Shown here piece after piece: positions 1 through 8,453 of a stretch of DNA of 40,285 bases. How positions within the stretch are numbered: position 1 is the first letter of the stretch; each line of letters begins with the position of its first letter. This stretch comes from Glaciecola sp. UBA983 (GTDB lineage Bacteria > Pseudomonadota > Gammaproteobacteria > Enterobacterales > Alteromonadaceae), in assembly GCA_002292215.1 (NCBI GenBank), contig DBBN01000001.1, positions 32,671 through 72,955 on the forward strand, given 5' to 3'. Under the pieces are notes generated by a model. It worked only from the letters and a program-made list of their open reading frames with translations, ran no database searches and was not told the DNA's origin. The translations under genes were made by a program, and so were the position numbers.

Positions 1-54
1 ATTGCTTAATATAAGCGTCAATATTCGTTTCAGCAATGATTTTTGTTTAACTAT

Positions 55-300
55 TTACACCATCATTTTTAATGCAATATATGGCGTGAAGTTCAACAGG
101 ATGACACCAATTTTGTAATTCGCAAAATACTGAAAATATAATGTGGGTAGCGAATCCACTGGCACACCTACCATTTTACTATGAATACTGATAAGCCAAT
201 CGCGCATGATTAGCAACAACCCACCACTAATGAGTAAAAAACTGGTATTAATGACTAAGCACCAGCCTAAAAAAGCAGTGAGTTCAGTTAAATTTAACAT
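55..300 (-). CDS. Small two-helix membrane protein, DUF6868-like
   Basis: This gene encodes 81 residues. I chose the ATG at 300 because an AGGAG ribosome site lies 8 bases upstream; an earlier in-frame ATG at 366 would overlap the lipoprotein gene by about 60 bases and has no comparable site. Two hydrophobic segments are visible, about residues 5-28 and 62-80, separated by a polar stretch containing RDWLISIHSK and LYFQYFANYKIG. This layout resembles what I recall as the DUF6868 family of small proteobacterial membrane proteins; no function is known to me. It lies 4 bases after the stop of the upstream lipoprotein gene, so the two are almost certainly one transcript. The operon may continue beyond the left edge of the window. 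Confidence 0.7.
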   Translation of the reverse strand: MLNLTELTAFLGWCLVINTSFLLISGGLLLIMRDWLISIHSKMVGVPVDSLPTLYFQYFANYKIGVILLNFTPYIALKMMV

Positions 301-304
301 GGTT

Positions 305-1132
305 TTATCTCCTAAACTTAAGTCTAGACAATAATAATCCGAACGCCAATAATAAAAAATACCCATTCATGGCGCCGCCACTATATCCTGCTCGGTATTC
401 AACCTTCGCGACGTTTTCTTCTTTAACTCGTGTTTTAAAACGACTCAGTTCGGCATCTAAATTAGTGGTCATATCGGCAACCGCGAGACCAAACCCTTCT
501 CTCGATTTTTGCTCTAATGTACTATCGATACCTATCGCAGTAGTGCGTTTCGATAGCTTATTGATTCCTGGTGCTCGAAACAGCATCGTACGACTTTTAA
601 CATCAAATACTGCGGTATCGACAAAGGTTTGAATCGAATTTTCATTGCCTGGGATCACATACATACCCACAATCGTCCAGTACAACAACGCCGCATTATT
701 TTCTAATGATTGCGTGACTTGGTCATACGATACCAACGCCATGACATCCACATCATATAATCGAGAGACTTGTTCCAAATTAGCAAATCCTGTCCCACCT
801 TTAAGATATGCATTTGGTATGACTTCGATACGGTTTATATAATCATACTTGAGGAAAGCGGCTTTAACCGTTTCAAGGAGTTCAATCTGATCAGTATTAT
901 TGATCCCATCTTCACTCCAACCTTTAGATGGCACAAACGCAATCCCCACATTCACTGGTAGGGACAACACAGGGATCGCTTCTGAATGTTCTTTTCGAGT
1001 TTCTTTATCTGGATATAAATACTCCATCAAACTACTCGATTGTGACTGTTTCCCTGTGTTTTGACTCATCAGCGCACTGCATGAAGTTAGTCCAATAAAG
1101 GTAATAGCGAGAATTAATTTTTGGTATATCAT
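305..1132 (-). CDS. Rhombotarget-type lipoprotein with GlyGly-CTERM tail
   Basis: The 275-residue product begins with a lipoprotein signal ending in the lipobox LTSC (Cys18), so it should be exported and lipidated. The middle is a soluble alpha/beta domain containing the stretch VGIAFVPSKGW. The C-terminus has the three parts of a GlyGly-CTERM sorting signal: a small Gly-rich motif (YSGGAMNG), a hydrophobic helix, and a basic end (RLKFRR). Proteins of this shape are known as rhombotarget lipoproteins (TIGR04179 as I recall) and are thought to be substrates of rhombosortase, an intramembrane rhomboid-type protease. The start is an ATG preceded by AGGAAG. It is followed after 4 bases by the small membrane protein gene. 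The cellular role is not established. Confidence 0.8.
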   Translation of the reverse strand: MIYQKLILAITFIGLTSCSALMSQNTGKQSQSSSLMEYLYPDKETRKEHSEAIPVLSLPVNVGIAFVPSKGWSEDGINNTDQIELLETVKAAFLKYDYINRIEVIPNAYLKGGTGFANLEQVSRLYDVDVMALVSYDQVTQSLENNAALLYWTIVGMYVIPGNENSIQTFVDTAVFDVKSRTMLFRAPGINKLSKRTTAIGIDSTLEQKSREGFGLAVADMTTNLDAELSRFKTRVKEENVAKVEYRAGYSGGAMNGYFLLLAFGLLLSRLKFRR

Positions 1133-1236
1133 GATGCTTCCTTAGCATTTCAATGTTACTTACACGTGCATTCGATTGATATAGTTAAGATTGTTGGTAG
1201 CTTGGCTCGATACACATAAGAATAGACGATAAATGT

Positions 1237-1833
1237 TTATTTGCGCCCGATAATTTGCACTACAGCACTCTGGCCAATATGATACTGACCTTCACTGATG
1301 TGCCTGTCAAGTGCTTGAGTATGCAACATGGTTAAACCGGTAAGCTCCTCAGATAAATCATCCAAGCACATAAACAAGTCAGTTGCCGTCGCGGGTGGAC
1401 CACCAACTCCTTGCATTTCAATATGACGCAAGGTATATGCTTCTAAAATAAAGATGCCGTCATCGCGCAGCGAAGTAACAACTTGAGTATGCAGGGCTCT
1501 GCGTAAAGAAGCTGGAACGTGGGCAAAAATTGAAACAATGCCATCCCATGCTTGGGTGCCAAAATCAAAGTCTGCTAAATCAGCAACTATAGTAGTAATG
1601 TTAACGCCATTTTGCGTGGCTAGCGCTTGGGCTTTATCCAAACCAACAGCAGACTGGTCAACGGCCGTAACCTGATAACCTTGCAGCGCTAAAAAAACGG
1701 CATTACGCCCTTCACCTTCTGCTAAACACAATACGTGTCCGCCTTCGGGGATATGCGCGTAAGCAGACTTGAGGAAATCATTGGGCTCAGTGCCATATGC
1801 AAAGCCGGTTTCACTATAGCGCTGATCCCACAT
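1237..1833 (-). CDS. Class I SAM-dependent methyltransferase
   Basis: This is a 198-residue single-domain methyltransferase of the Rossmann type. The SAM-binding motif I is visible near residues 34-48 (VLCLAEGEGRNAVFLA), with the acidic residue ending strand 2 in VTAVDQS and a motif around IVADLADF. The N-terminus WDQRYSETGFAYGTEPNDFL is typical of a family loosely annotated as TehB-like or tellurite resistance-related, but the substrate is unknown and I would not assign tellurite resistance. The ATG start has a good GAGGA site. It follows the carbonic anhydrase gene on the same strand after a 37-base gap and may share its transcript. Confidence 0.85.
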   Translation of the reverse strand: MWDQRYSETGFAYGTEPNDFLKSAYAHIPEGGHVLCLAEGEGRNAVFLALQGYQVTAVDQSAVGLDKAQALATQNGVNITTIVADLADFDFGTQAWDGIVSIFAHVPASLRRALHTQVVTSLRDDGIFILEAYTLRHIEMQGVGGPPATATDLFMCLDDLSEELTGLTMLHTQALDRHISEGQYHIGQSAVVQIIGRK

Positions 1834-1870
1834 GATTCATTCCTCAAATTCTGATTAAAAATATAATCAA

Positions 1871-2455
1871 TTAGCTCGCTTTACCTGCCGCCGTTGCTTC
1901 CGGGATTTCCACTAGATTGCCTGTTTTACAGTCATACACATAACCATAAATTGGGATATCACTTGGCACCATTGAGTTATTACGAATACGCTCAACATCT
2001 TCAATAACGCTTTTACCTTGATTACTAATCGTTAACCAATTGATGTACTTACCATCAGTCGTTCCGCCACCGACATTGCTGTCATGCCAACCTGATGCAT
2101 CGACGTTAGAGGTTTTCAAACTACCAGCCAATAACTCACCCATAATTTCAGAATTAAATGTTTCCATGCCACAATCGGTGTGATGGATCACAAACCATTC
2201 TCTAGTGCCTAATAATTTATATGAAATCACTAATGAGCGGATCGCATCGTCACTCGCACGGCCACCGGCGTTTCGGATAACATGGGCGTCACCTTCAGAT
2301 AAACCAGCATATTTAGCAGGATCAAGGCGCGCATCCATACAAGTAAGGATGGCAAATTGACGTGCTGGAGGCATAGGTAAATCACCTTTATTACCAAAAT
2401 CAGCGACATATTCAGCATTGGCTGCAACGACTTCTTGAACTATTTTACTCATCAC
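1871..2455 (-). CDS. Beta-class carbonic anhydrase
   Basis: The product interconverts CO2 and bicarbonate. It has 194 residues. The zinc ligands are visible as Cys39 in CMDARLD (with the Asp41-Arg43 dyad) and His92 and Cys95 in HHTDCG. The sequence [17 protein letters not shown] is the conserved active-site helix region. The compact form, with a glycine-rich insertion ([14 protein letters not shown]) after the zinc site and no long N-terminal arm, resembles the shorter bacterial beta-anhydrases such as mycobacterial Rv1284. No signal peptide is seen, so it should be cytoplasmic. The start could be either of two adjacent Met codons. The gene lies downstream of the cyclophilin gene, separated by about 105 bases that include a hairpin. 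Confidence 0.93.
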   Translation of the reverse strand: MMSKIVQEVVAANAEYVADFGNKGDLPMPPARQFAILTCMDARLDPAKYAGLSEGDAHVIRNAGGRASDDAIRSLVISYKLLGTREWFVIHHTDCGMETFNSEIMGELLAGSLKTSNVDASGWHDSNVGGGTTDGKYINWLTISNQGKSVIEDVERIRNNSMVPSDIPIYGYVYDCKTGNLVEIPEATAAGKAS

Positions 2456-2496
2456 GATTCCTTATTTAACTTTTTATAAATTTTAATTGTTATATT

Positions 2497-2513
2497 AGCC
2501 AAGAGGCTTGGCT
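2497..2513. other. Perfect 7-bp hairpin between cyclophilin and carbonic anhydrase genes
   Basis: AGCCAAG and CTTGGCT form a perfect 7-bp stem around a 3-base loop. It sits about 48 bases after the cyclophilin stop and about 40 bases before the carbonic anhydrase start, both on the minus strand. The sequence following it on the minus strand is AT-rich but lacks a clean run of T, so it could be a weak terminator or a leader element. Confidence 0.35.
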
Positions 2514-2560
2514 GTTGGCAACTTATTAATACAGTTCAACAGGTTTTTAGATCATCGCTA

Positions 2561-3394
2561 TTAATTGGTTTTTACTGGACTGCGACGCCACAACATCATT
2601 CCTAAACACAATAATGCCCAACCTCCGAACGCACCGCCTGAGCTACCACCGTTATTTGATGATGTATTTGGTATTGAATTTGAGGGCGTTGCCAATGTAT
2701 TTTGCACCGGCGTCAAGTTTGGATTAGTGACGACAGCGGCATCAACCACAACCACATCAGTGATAATCACTATGTTGTCGTCGTTTGGCACCACACCATT
2801 TGCACCATCAGCAGATGTATAATTACGTAATGGTAAGTCTGTGAAAGCGCCACCAAAATTAAAGCGTGATATGGCGGCAATCGCATCCACCACATCCATG
2901 CCATCACCTATGACTTGGCCAAGCACAGTAAAACCACCATTTTGTGCATCCAGGTTGGCGGAGTTATCCCCTAAATTAATAAAAAATTGTGACGTTGCAC
3001 TGTCAGGATTGCCCGCTAATTTAGCCATTGCCACAGTACCACGTAGGTTTGATAATAGCGGCTCATTGGTCACGCCAGCGCCAGTAGCAATCGCATCAGG
3101 TGGAAACGCATTACCATATTCAAAGCCACCCATTTGCACAATAAATCCTGGCACACTGCGATGTACGACGTTGTTACTATAGGCGCCGGCATTGATATAA
3201 CTTAACAAGTTCTCTACATTTTGTGGTGTGGTTTCATCAAATAAGTTAATTTGAAAATCACCGGCTACAGTTCTGACTTCAACGACTGTCGCATGAGTCG
3301 GCAGTGCCAGCATAAGTGAAACACTAAGAGGCAAAGCCGCGGCCAATGTAGATAATTTTAATGCACGTAGCTTTTTTAATAATTGAATTGTCAT
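2561..3394 (-). CDS. Secreted cyclophilin-type peptidyl-prolyl isomerase with GlyGly-CTERM tail
   Basis: This 277-residue protein has a signal peptide (basic n-region, hydrophobic core, probable cleavage after THA near residue 35). A cyclophilin domain follows, at about residues 37-215. Motifs seen are VVHRSVPGFIVQMGGF, which carries the catalytic Arg, FFINLGDN, and FTVLGQVIGDGMDVVDAI. A low-complexity Asn/Ser/Gly linker (about 225-255) leads to a GlyGly-CTERM tail: GGSSGGAFGG, a hydrophobic helix, then WRRSPVK. Cyclophilins catalyse cis-trans isomerisation of prolyl bonds. The tail predicts processing by rhombosortase and surface or outer-membrane delivery, which is unusual for this enzyme. 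The N-terminal region (about residues 1-30) is longer than most signal peptides. Confidence 0.9.
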   Translation of the reverse strand: MTIQLLKKLRALKLSTLAAALPLSVSLMLALPTHATVVEVRTVAGDFQINLFDETTPQNVENLLSYINAGAYSNNVVHRSVPGFIVQMGGFEYGNAFPPDAIATGAGVTNEPLLSNLRGTVAMAKLAGNPDSATSQFFINLGDNSANLDAQNGGFTVLGQVIGDGMDVVDAIAAISRFNFGGAFTDLPLRNYTSADGANGVVPNDDNIVIITDVVVVDAAVVTNPNLTPVQNTLATPSNSIPNTSSNNGGSSGGAFGGWALLCLGMMLWRRSPVKTN

Positions 3395-3442
3395 AGTTGA
3401 TCCTTGATCATAGTTTTTTTAATCAGTGTTACTTACACACAG

Positions 3443-5110
3443 CTAAACGCTTTCCAAATTTGCCAGCGCATCTAATGCAGCAGCCTCAGCCACACGTATG
3501 CCATCAATGCCCGCCGACCAAATACCACCAGCATAACCTGCCCCTTCTCCAGCAGGATATAGGCCTTTGACATTGACACTTTGATAATCTGCATTACGTT
3601 TGATACTAATGGGAGAAGATGTTCTTGTTTCTACGCCAGTCAACAAACCGTCTGATTTTGCAAATCCTTTGATTTGTTTATTAAACGCCGGGATCGCTTC
3701 GCGGATGGCGTGGGTGACATAATCAGGTACCACAGTGCTCAAATCGGTCAAGGTAATGCCTGGAGTATAAGATGGTTTGACGCCGCCGATTTCTCCACTA
3801 GGTGTGCCTTGCATAAAATCGCCAATTAATTGCGCAGGCGCAGAGTAATTTTCTCCGCCAACTTTATACGCGAGCTCTTCTAAACCCCGCTGTAAAGCAA
3901 TGCCTGCTAATGGATGCCCTGGGAAATCTTCTTCTGGAGTAATACCCACTACAATCGCACTATTGGCATTGCGCTCGTGACGTGAATACTGACTCATTCC
4001 GTTGGTGACGACGCGACCTGGCTCAGATGCTGCTGCGACCACCGTTCCGCCTGGACACATACAAAAGCTGTATACCGTACGACCATTTTTACAGTGGTGT
4101 ACCAGTTTATAATCCGCTGCACCTAAAATAGGATTACCGGCATTGTCACCAAAACGGCAACTGTCGATCATACTTTGTTCATGCTCGATGCGAAAGCCAA
4201 CTGAAAATGGTTTGGCTTCGATATATACACCTTGCTCATACAAGGCTTCAAAAGTATCTCGAGCACTATGACCGACCGCTAAGATCACATGCTTGGCAGC
4301 TAAATAACTGCCATCAGACAAATGCAAACCTTTCAGTTGATAAATGGGGTCAGATCCACTTTTATTATCCGAATAAATTGGATCTGACCCCAATTTATCT
4401 AAATCTAACTTTTCGACGCGCGTACTGAAGCGAATTTCGCCACCGAGCTCGATGATTTCTTTACGCATTTTTTCGACCATATTCACCAGCTTAAAGGTAC
4501 CAATATGGGGTTTGCTGACGTACATGATTTCTTCTGGTGCACCGGCTTTGACAAATTCGTGTAAGACTTTACGTCCATAATGCTTGCGATCTTTAACCTG
4601 ACTGTATAGTTTTCCATCAGAAAAGGTCCCTGCGCCACCTTCACCAAATTGCACATTAGACTCCGGGTTAAGTGGCTGCTTACGCCAAAAACCAAAGGTG
4701 TCTTTAGTGCGTTGACGCACCTCTTTACCTCGTTCCAACACAATAGGTTTAAAGCCCATTTGTGCCAAAATCAATGCCGCAAATAAGCCACAAGGTCCTA
4801 ATCCCACCACGACTGGGCGTTCATTTAAATCTTCTGGAGCATGACCCACAAACTTATAAGTCATATCTGGGGTAGCGCGAACGTGTTGGTCTTGGGAAAA
4901 CTGAACTAACAACGCCTCTGGCTCAGTGACATTGACATCTAAGGTATAGATGAGCTGAATATTTTTGTTATTACGTGCGTCATAGCCTCGCTTAAACATC
5001 TCAAATGATACCAGTTGGCTTTTGGGAATGTTGAGTTTGCTTAAAATCGCAAGTTCAAGAGCCTGTTCATCGTGATCGAGGGGAAGTTTGATATCGGTTA
5101 AACGCAACAT
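3443..5110 (-). CDS. FAD/NAD(P)-dependent dehydrogenase (COG2509 type) with an in-frame palindromic insertion
   Basis: This 555-residue flavoprotein has an N-terminal region of about 95 residues. A dinucleotide-binding motif (VVVGLGPCGLFAA, residues 100-112) and a second FAD segment ending in LYPAGEGAGYAGGIWSAGIDG follow. It belongs to the uncharacterised NAD(FAD)-utilizing dehydrogenase family, whose substrate is not known. Other family hallmarks are NVQFGEGGAGTFSDGKL and FCMCPGGTVVAAASE. Residues about 238-258 come from a palindromic element (4339-4399) that adds two copies of GSDPIY to the protein between RVEKLDLDK and QLKGLHL. The reading frame stays open, so the protein is probably still made. 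The gene is divergent from fdxA, with about 135 bases between them. Confidence 0.88.
   Translation of the reverse strand: MLRLTDIKLPLDHDEQALELAILSKLNIPKSQLVSFEMFKRGYDARNNKNIQLIYTLDVNVTEPEALLVQFSQDQHVRATPDMTYKFVGHAPEDLNERPVVVGLGPCGLFAALILAQMGFKPIVLERGKEVRQRTKDTFGFWRKQPLNPESNVQFGEGGAGTFSDGKLYSQVKDRKHYGRKVLHEFVKAGAPEEIMYVSKPHIGTFKLVNMVEKMRKEIIELGGEIRFSTRVEKLDLDKLGSDPIYSDNKSGSDPIYQLKGLHLSDGSYLAAKHVILAVGHSARDTFEALYEQGVYIEAKPFSVGFRIEHEQSMIDSCRFGDNAGNPILGAADYKLVHHCKNGRTVYSFCMCPGGTVVAAASEPGRVVTNGMSQYSRHERNANSAIVVGITPEEDFPGHPLAGIALQRGLEELAYKVGGENYSAPAQLIGDFMQGTPSGEIGGVKPSYTPGITLTDLSTVVPDYVTHAIREAIPAFNKQIKGFAKSDGLLTGVETRTSSPISIKRNADYQSVNVKGLYPAGEGAGYAGGIWSAGIDGIRVAEAAALDALANLESV
4339..4399. repeat. Palindromic REP/MITE-like element inserted in a coding sequence
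   Basis: Two arms of 20 and 21 bases, identical apart from one extra base, face each other. Each contains GGGGTCAGATCC, and the right arm is its reverse complement. The 20-base centre has its own small inverted repeat (TTTATT and AATAAA). The whole can fold into one long hairpin. It lies inside the dehydrogenase gene and is read through in frame. GGGGTCAGATCC is a core I recall from repeats and transposase ends in gammaproteobacteria, but I cannot confirm the family here. Confidence 0.8.
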
Positions 5111-5245
5111 AATAGGGGTACTCTTAGCAATACCGGACAGCCTTTCTGTCAGGGCGCGACTATTTTAAAACAGAAGCTTGAGTTTTGATACTGCTACTTT
5201 ATAATTGCGCTCACCAGACAACCCACCACTGACGCCGAGATAAGT

Positions 5246-5572
5246 ATGACCTTTGTAGTCACCGACAACTGTATCAAATGTAAATACACCGATTGTGTTG
5301 CCGTGTGTCCGGTCGATGCGTTTTTTGAAGGGCCTAATTTTTTGGTGATTGATCCGGATATTTGTATTGATTGTGAGTTATGTGTACCTGAATGTCCGGC
5401 AGATGCGATTTATCAAGATACAAAATTACCCGATGACCAAAAAGACTTTTTACCGTTGAATGCCGAATTAGCGCAACAATGGCCCAACATCACAGAAATT
5501 AAACCCGCGCCGAGCGACGCGAATAAATGGAACGGTGTCAAAAACAAGATCCCATTGTTAATCATTGAGTAG
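5246..5572 (+). CDS. fdxA: Seven-iron ferredoxin FdxA
   Basis: This 108-residue protein is a bacterial 7Fe-8S ferredoxin, an electron carrier in the cytoplasm. Cysteines are at 9, 12, 17, 21, 40, 43, 46 and 50. By comparison with Azotobacter ferredoxin I, Cys9, Cys17 and Cys50 would bind the 3Fe-4S cluster and Cys21, Cys40, Cys43 and Cys46 the 4Fe-4S cluster. The long C-terminal extension (about 50 residues, with LAQQWPNI and KIPLLIIE) is normal for FdxA. The ATG start has a weak GAG site. The gene is convergent with rlmE, only 13 bases away, and divergent from the FAD dehydrogenase. A short palindrome (GCTAGT-A-ACTAGC, 5578-5590) lies at the convergent junction. Confidence 0.95.
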   Translation: MTFVVTDNCIKCKYTDCVAVCPVDAFFEGPNFLVIDPDICIDCELCVPECPADAIYQDTKLPDDQKDFLPLNAELAQQWPNITEIKPAPSDANKWNGVKNKIPLLIIE

Positions 5573-5585
5573 CTTTAGCTAGTAA

Positions 5586-6206
5586 CTAGCCTTTAAAGCC
5601 TTTCCCGACTACATATACTTCACGCGAGCGTGCCCGTGATGCAGCTGGTTTACGAATAATGACTTTGCTGAACGACTTACGCACATCTTTGACGTATTCT
5701 TCATAACCCACACCTTGGAATACCTTGGCACAAAAACACCCGCCAGGTTTTAACACGTTGCGTGCCATATCCAATGCCAGTTCGACTAAATAAATCGACG
5801 AATACTGATCCGTGGTATTCACACCACTTAAATTCGGTGCCATATCTGAAACAACGGTATCGACTCGATCCTCACCCAGCAGGTTTACAATCGCGTCATA
5901 TACTCGCTCATCCGTGAAATCACCTTGAATAAATGACACACCGACAATGCCGTCCATCGGTAAAATATCCGAGGCGATCACGCGACCTTTACTGCCAACT
6001 ACAGGAGCGATGACTTGGGACCAACCACCAGGGGCTGAGCCGAGATCCATAACAATATTGCCACTTTGATACAGCTTATCTTTTTCGTTGATCTCGATTA
6101 ATTTATAACTCGCACGCGAGCGATAGCCATCCACTTGTGCTTTTTTGACATACGGATCGTTGAGATGCTCTTCCATCCATTTTTTACCGGGTTTTGGCTT
6201 CGCCAT
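5586..6206 (-). CDS. rlmE: 23S rRNA (uridine-2'-O)-methyltransferase RlmE
   Basis: This enzyme (FtsJ/RrmJ) methylates the 2'-O of U2552 in 23S rRNA late in large-subunit assembly. It has 206 residues, against 209 in Escherichia coli. The catalytic tetrad is intact: Lys35, Asp121 (VVSDMAPNLSG), Lys161 (CFCAKVFQG) and Glu196 (SREVYVV), each offset by exactly 3 from the E. coli numbers. The SAM motif is VMDLGSAPGGWSQV. In many gammaproteobacteria rlmE sits beside ftsH; here it lies between fdxA and a divergent SpoU-type methyltransferase, so that linkage is absent in this window. Confidence 0.97.
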   Translation of the reverse strand: MAKPKPGKKWMEEHLNDPYVKKAQVDGYRSRASYKLIEINEKDKLYQSGNIVMDLGSAPGGWSQVIAPVVGSKGRVIASDILPMDGIVGVSFIQGDFTDERVYDAIVNLLGEDRVDTVVSDMAPNLSGVNTTDQYSSIYLVELALDMARNVLKPGGCFCAKVFQGVGYEEYVKDVRKSFSKVIIRKPAASRARSREVYVVGKGFKG

Positions 6207-6333
6207 AATTAATCATGCTATAGGTTTCGTTAGAACAGCACATATTGTAAACTTACCCGCTAGATTTGCAAACGCAGTCTTAGGATTGTTCGCCAAAATG
6301 ATATTAACCAGTGAGTGCTGACGGGAAATAGGC

Positions 6334-7086
6334 ATGAAATTTGATAATGTGAAAAAGTTACATCAAAAAAAATATCGCACAGAGTTCGGTCACTATTTGC
6401 TAGAAGGTGAACATTTAGTCTTGGAACTACAAAAAGCTTCTCACACTCAGCCGTATCTAAAAAATAGTATTTTATTTGTTACCCCAGATTATGAAGATTG
6501 GGCAGCGCAACATTCACCGGGTTTTACTTGCAGCACAATTACGAGTAAAAAAATGGCGCAACTGAGCGACACCAAAACGCCGCCAGGTATCATTGCCTGC
6601 GTGCCTCTATCGAGTCACCTTACCAATCAAACCGATACAACACTAAATAATGTCACACAGCGCTGCATCTATCTCCACGAAGTTCAAGATCCAGGTAATT
6701 TAGGGACGATCATTCGAACCCTGGCTTGGTTTGGCAACTTTCGCTTATTACTTAGCCCTAACAGTGTTGATCCGTATAACCCCAAAGTAGTCCGCTCTAG
6801 CATGGGGGCGATGTTTCATGTGGCTATTGAGCAAGATGTCTCTTTGCCAGCGTTAAGCCAACGATTCAAGCGTTTTGCGTATTTAGATATGCAAGGTGAG
6901 AATATCCGATCACCTAAATTTGCCGAATATGAATGTTATTTGTTTGGTAATGAAGCGAGAGGTGTGCCTCGAGATGCCCTCACTGCTTGTGATGCAGACG
7001 CGTTTACGATTGCTGGAAGTGGCGCAATAGACTCATTGAATTTGGCGAGTGCAGTGAATATGTCGGTGTATCAATTGTCGAAGTAG
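6334..7086 (+). CDS. SpoU/TrmH-family RNA 2'-O-methyltransferase
   Basis: This 250-residue protein has the three SPOUT motifs of the TrmH family: motif 1 at QDPGNLGTIIRTLAWFG, motif 2 at LFGNEARGVP and motif 3 at SLNLASAVNMSVYQLSK. Together they form the trefoil-knot SAM site. The N-terminal about 95 residues (LHQKKYRTEFGHYLLEGEHLV) match the small substrate-binding domain found in RlmB-like and TsnR-like enzymes, so it probably methylates a ribose in rRNA or tRNA. The exact target cannot be read from the sequence. It is divergent from rlmE, with about 127 bases between them. Confidence 0.9.
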   Translation: MKFDNVKKLHQKKYRTEFGHYLLEGEHLVLELQKASHTQPYLKNSILFVTPDYEDWAAQHSPGFTCSTITSKKMAQLSDTKTPPGIIACVPLSSHLTNQTDTTLNNVTQRCIYLHEVQDPGNLGTIIRTLAWFGNFRLLLSPNSVDPYNPKVVRSSMGAMFHVAIEQDVSLPALSQRFKRFAYLDMQGENIRSPKFAEYECYLFGNEARGVPRDALTACDADAFTIAGSGAIDSLNLASAVNMSVYQLSK

Positions 7087-7101
7087 TTTTGTAAAAGTGA
7101 T

Positions 7102-8343
7102 CTACTTTCCCACACTCCGCAAATACCGCACATAACGTTTCGTCAATCGTCCTTTACGACGTTGATCACACAATAAACTCCACCAACCTGATAATGATGC
7201 TAAAGGCTTTTTGCCTTGACCAATGCGCTGTAAATTACGCTTGATCATCGCCATGGTGGCTAGGGCTTGTAAGGTCTTGTTACGCCAAGAAACCGCAGGA
7301 TAAGGTGCCACAAAATCTGGCTCTTTCAGCCAACGCTTAGGCAAGTCTGGCGTCATCGCTAATGCGGTCGCTAAACCCACCAACTGAACACCGTTTGTCA
7401 ATACTTGCTCAGCCACTGGCAAGCGTCGAATGCCGCCGGTTGTCATAATAGGGATTGAGGTTTGCGCTGCGATCATGTTGGCAAACTCTAAAAAATATGC
7501 CTCTCGCGCTAATGTTCGACCGTCGGCAGTCATGCCTTGCATCGCAGGTGCCTCGTAACTTCCTCCGGAGAGTTCAACCATATCAATCCCTGATGATTCT
7601 AGCACTTTAACTACAGCTAACGCGTCATCTTCAGCAAAACCTCCGCGCTGAAAGTCCGCTGAATTTAGCTTCACACCAACGCCAAAATCATCATAGGTAC
7701 GTCGTTTAACTTCGGTCACAATCGCAAGCAACAGGCGAGCACGATTGGCGATGTTTCCACCCCACTGATCAGTACGTTGATTAACTAATGGTGATAAAAA
7801 CTGAGCTAACAAATACCCATGAGCAGCATGAATTTCCACGCCATCAAATCCTGCAGCTTGGGCTTGTTCTGCAGTATCACCAAAACGGGTGATGACATCT
7901 TCGATCTCCATTTCAGTCATTGCACTTGGCTGACCAAATAACTTAGATAATTTACCCATGTTCAGTGGCACCGCTGACGGCGCTAAGACCTTTCCTTGCA
8001 TATTCGCATACACTTGACGACCTGGATGGTTGATTTGCATCCAGACCTTACAATCATATTGTTTCGCCGCTGCCGCCCATTCGACAAAGCGCGTCAAAGA
8101 AGTACCTTTTTCTAACGCGACACCACCAGGCCCCGTCATTGCAGCATGATCCACCATGACATTGCCCGTTAATAAGAGTCCGGCACCACCTTGCGCCCAT
8201 TGGCCATATAAATGAATTAATTCATCACTCGGCAACAAGCCATCATCCGACATGTTTTCTTCCATCGATGCTTTGACTAAACGATTTTTAATGGTGAGGC
8301 CTGAAGGAAAAGTAAATTTGGAAAAAGGAGATTGGACTGACAT
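7102..8343 (-). CDS. NADH:flavin oxidoreductase of the Old Yellow Enzyme family
   Basis: I begin the gene at MSVQSPFSKF (ATG at 8343), giving 413 residues; an in-frame ATG two codons earlier and a longer start at 8385 are possible, and no start has a strong ribosome site. The product is a TIM-barrel FMN enzyme. Visible family marks are IKNRLVKASMEEN near the start, MQINHPGRQ, EIHAAHGYLLAQFLSPLVNQRTDQWGG and a phosphate-binding region near IPIMTTGGIR. Family members reduce activated alkenes or oxidise NADH. It has only the barrel, without the extra Fe-S and flavin domains of 2,4-dienoyl-CoA reductase. The substrate is unknown. It is divergent from the UbiA-family gene, and about 110 bases between them hold the promoters. 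Confidence 0.9.
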   Translation of the reverse strand: MSVQSPFSKFTFPSGLTIKNRLVKASMEENMSDDGLLPSDELIHLYGQWAQGGAGLLLTGNVMVDHAAMTGPGGVALEKGTSLTRFVEWAAAAKQYDCKVWMQINHPGRQVYANMQGKVLAPSAVPLNMGKLSKLFGQPSAMTEMEIEDVITRFGDTAEQAQAAGFDGVEIHAAHGYLLAQFLSPLVNQRTDQWGGNIANRARLLLAIVTEVKRRTYDDFGVGVKLNSADFQRGGFAEDDALAVVKVLESSGIDMVELSGGSYEAPAMQGMTADGRTLAREAYFLEFANMIAAQTSIPIMTTGGIRRLPVAEQVLTNGVQLVGLATALAMTPDLPKRWLKEPDFVAPYPAVSWRNKTLQALATMAMIKRNLQRIGQGKKPLASLSGWWSLLCDQRRKGRLTKRYVRYLRSVGK

Positions 8344-8453
8344 AATCATCTTATTATTAGGGAAAGTCACACAATACCATACCAATCGATGCCATACCTA
8401 GCCGTACATGTATCGCACGAGTATTTATATTGTGTTTACCAAGGAAGCCCACT

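Noticed and set aside
1..54. Start of a further operon gene (possibly rhombosortase) at the left edge
   Set aside because: The 54 bases show no ATG on the minus strand and no clear ribosome site; a TTG-initiated frame is possible but unsupported.
5578..5590. Short palindrome GCTAGT-A-ACTAGC between fdxA and rlmE considered as a terminator
   Set aside because: The stem is short and AT-rich, overlaps the rlmE stop codon and has no T-run on either side.
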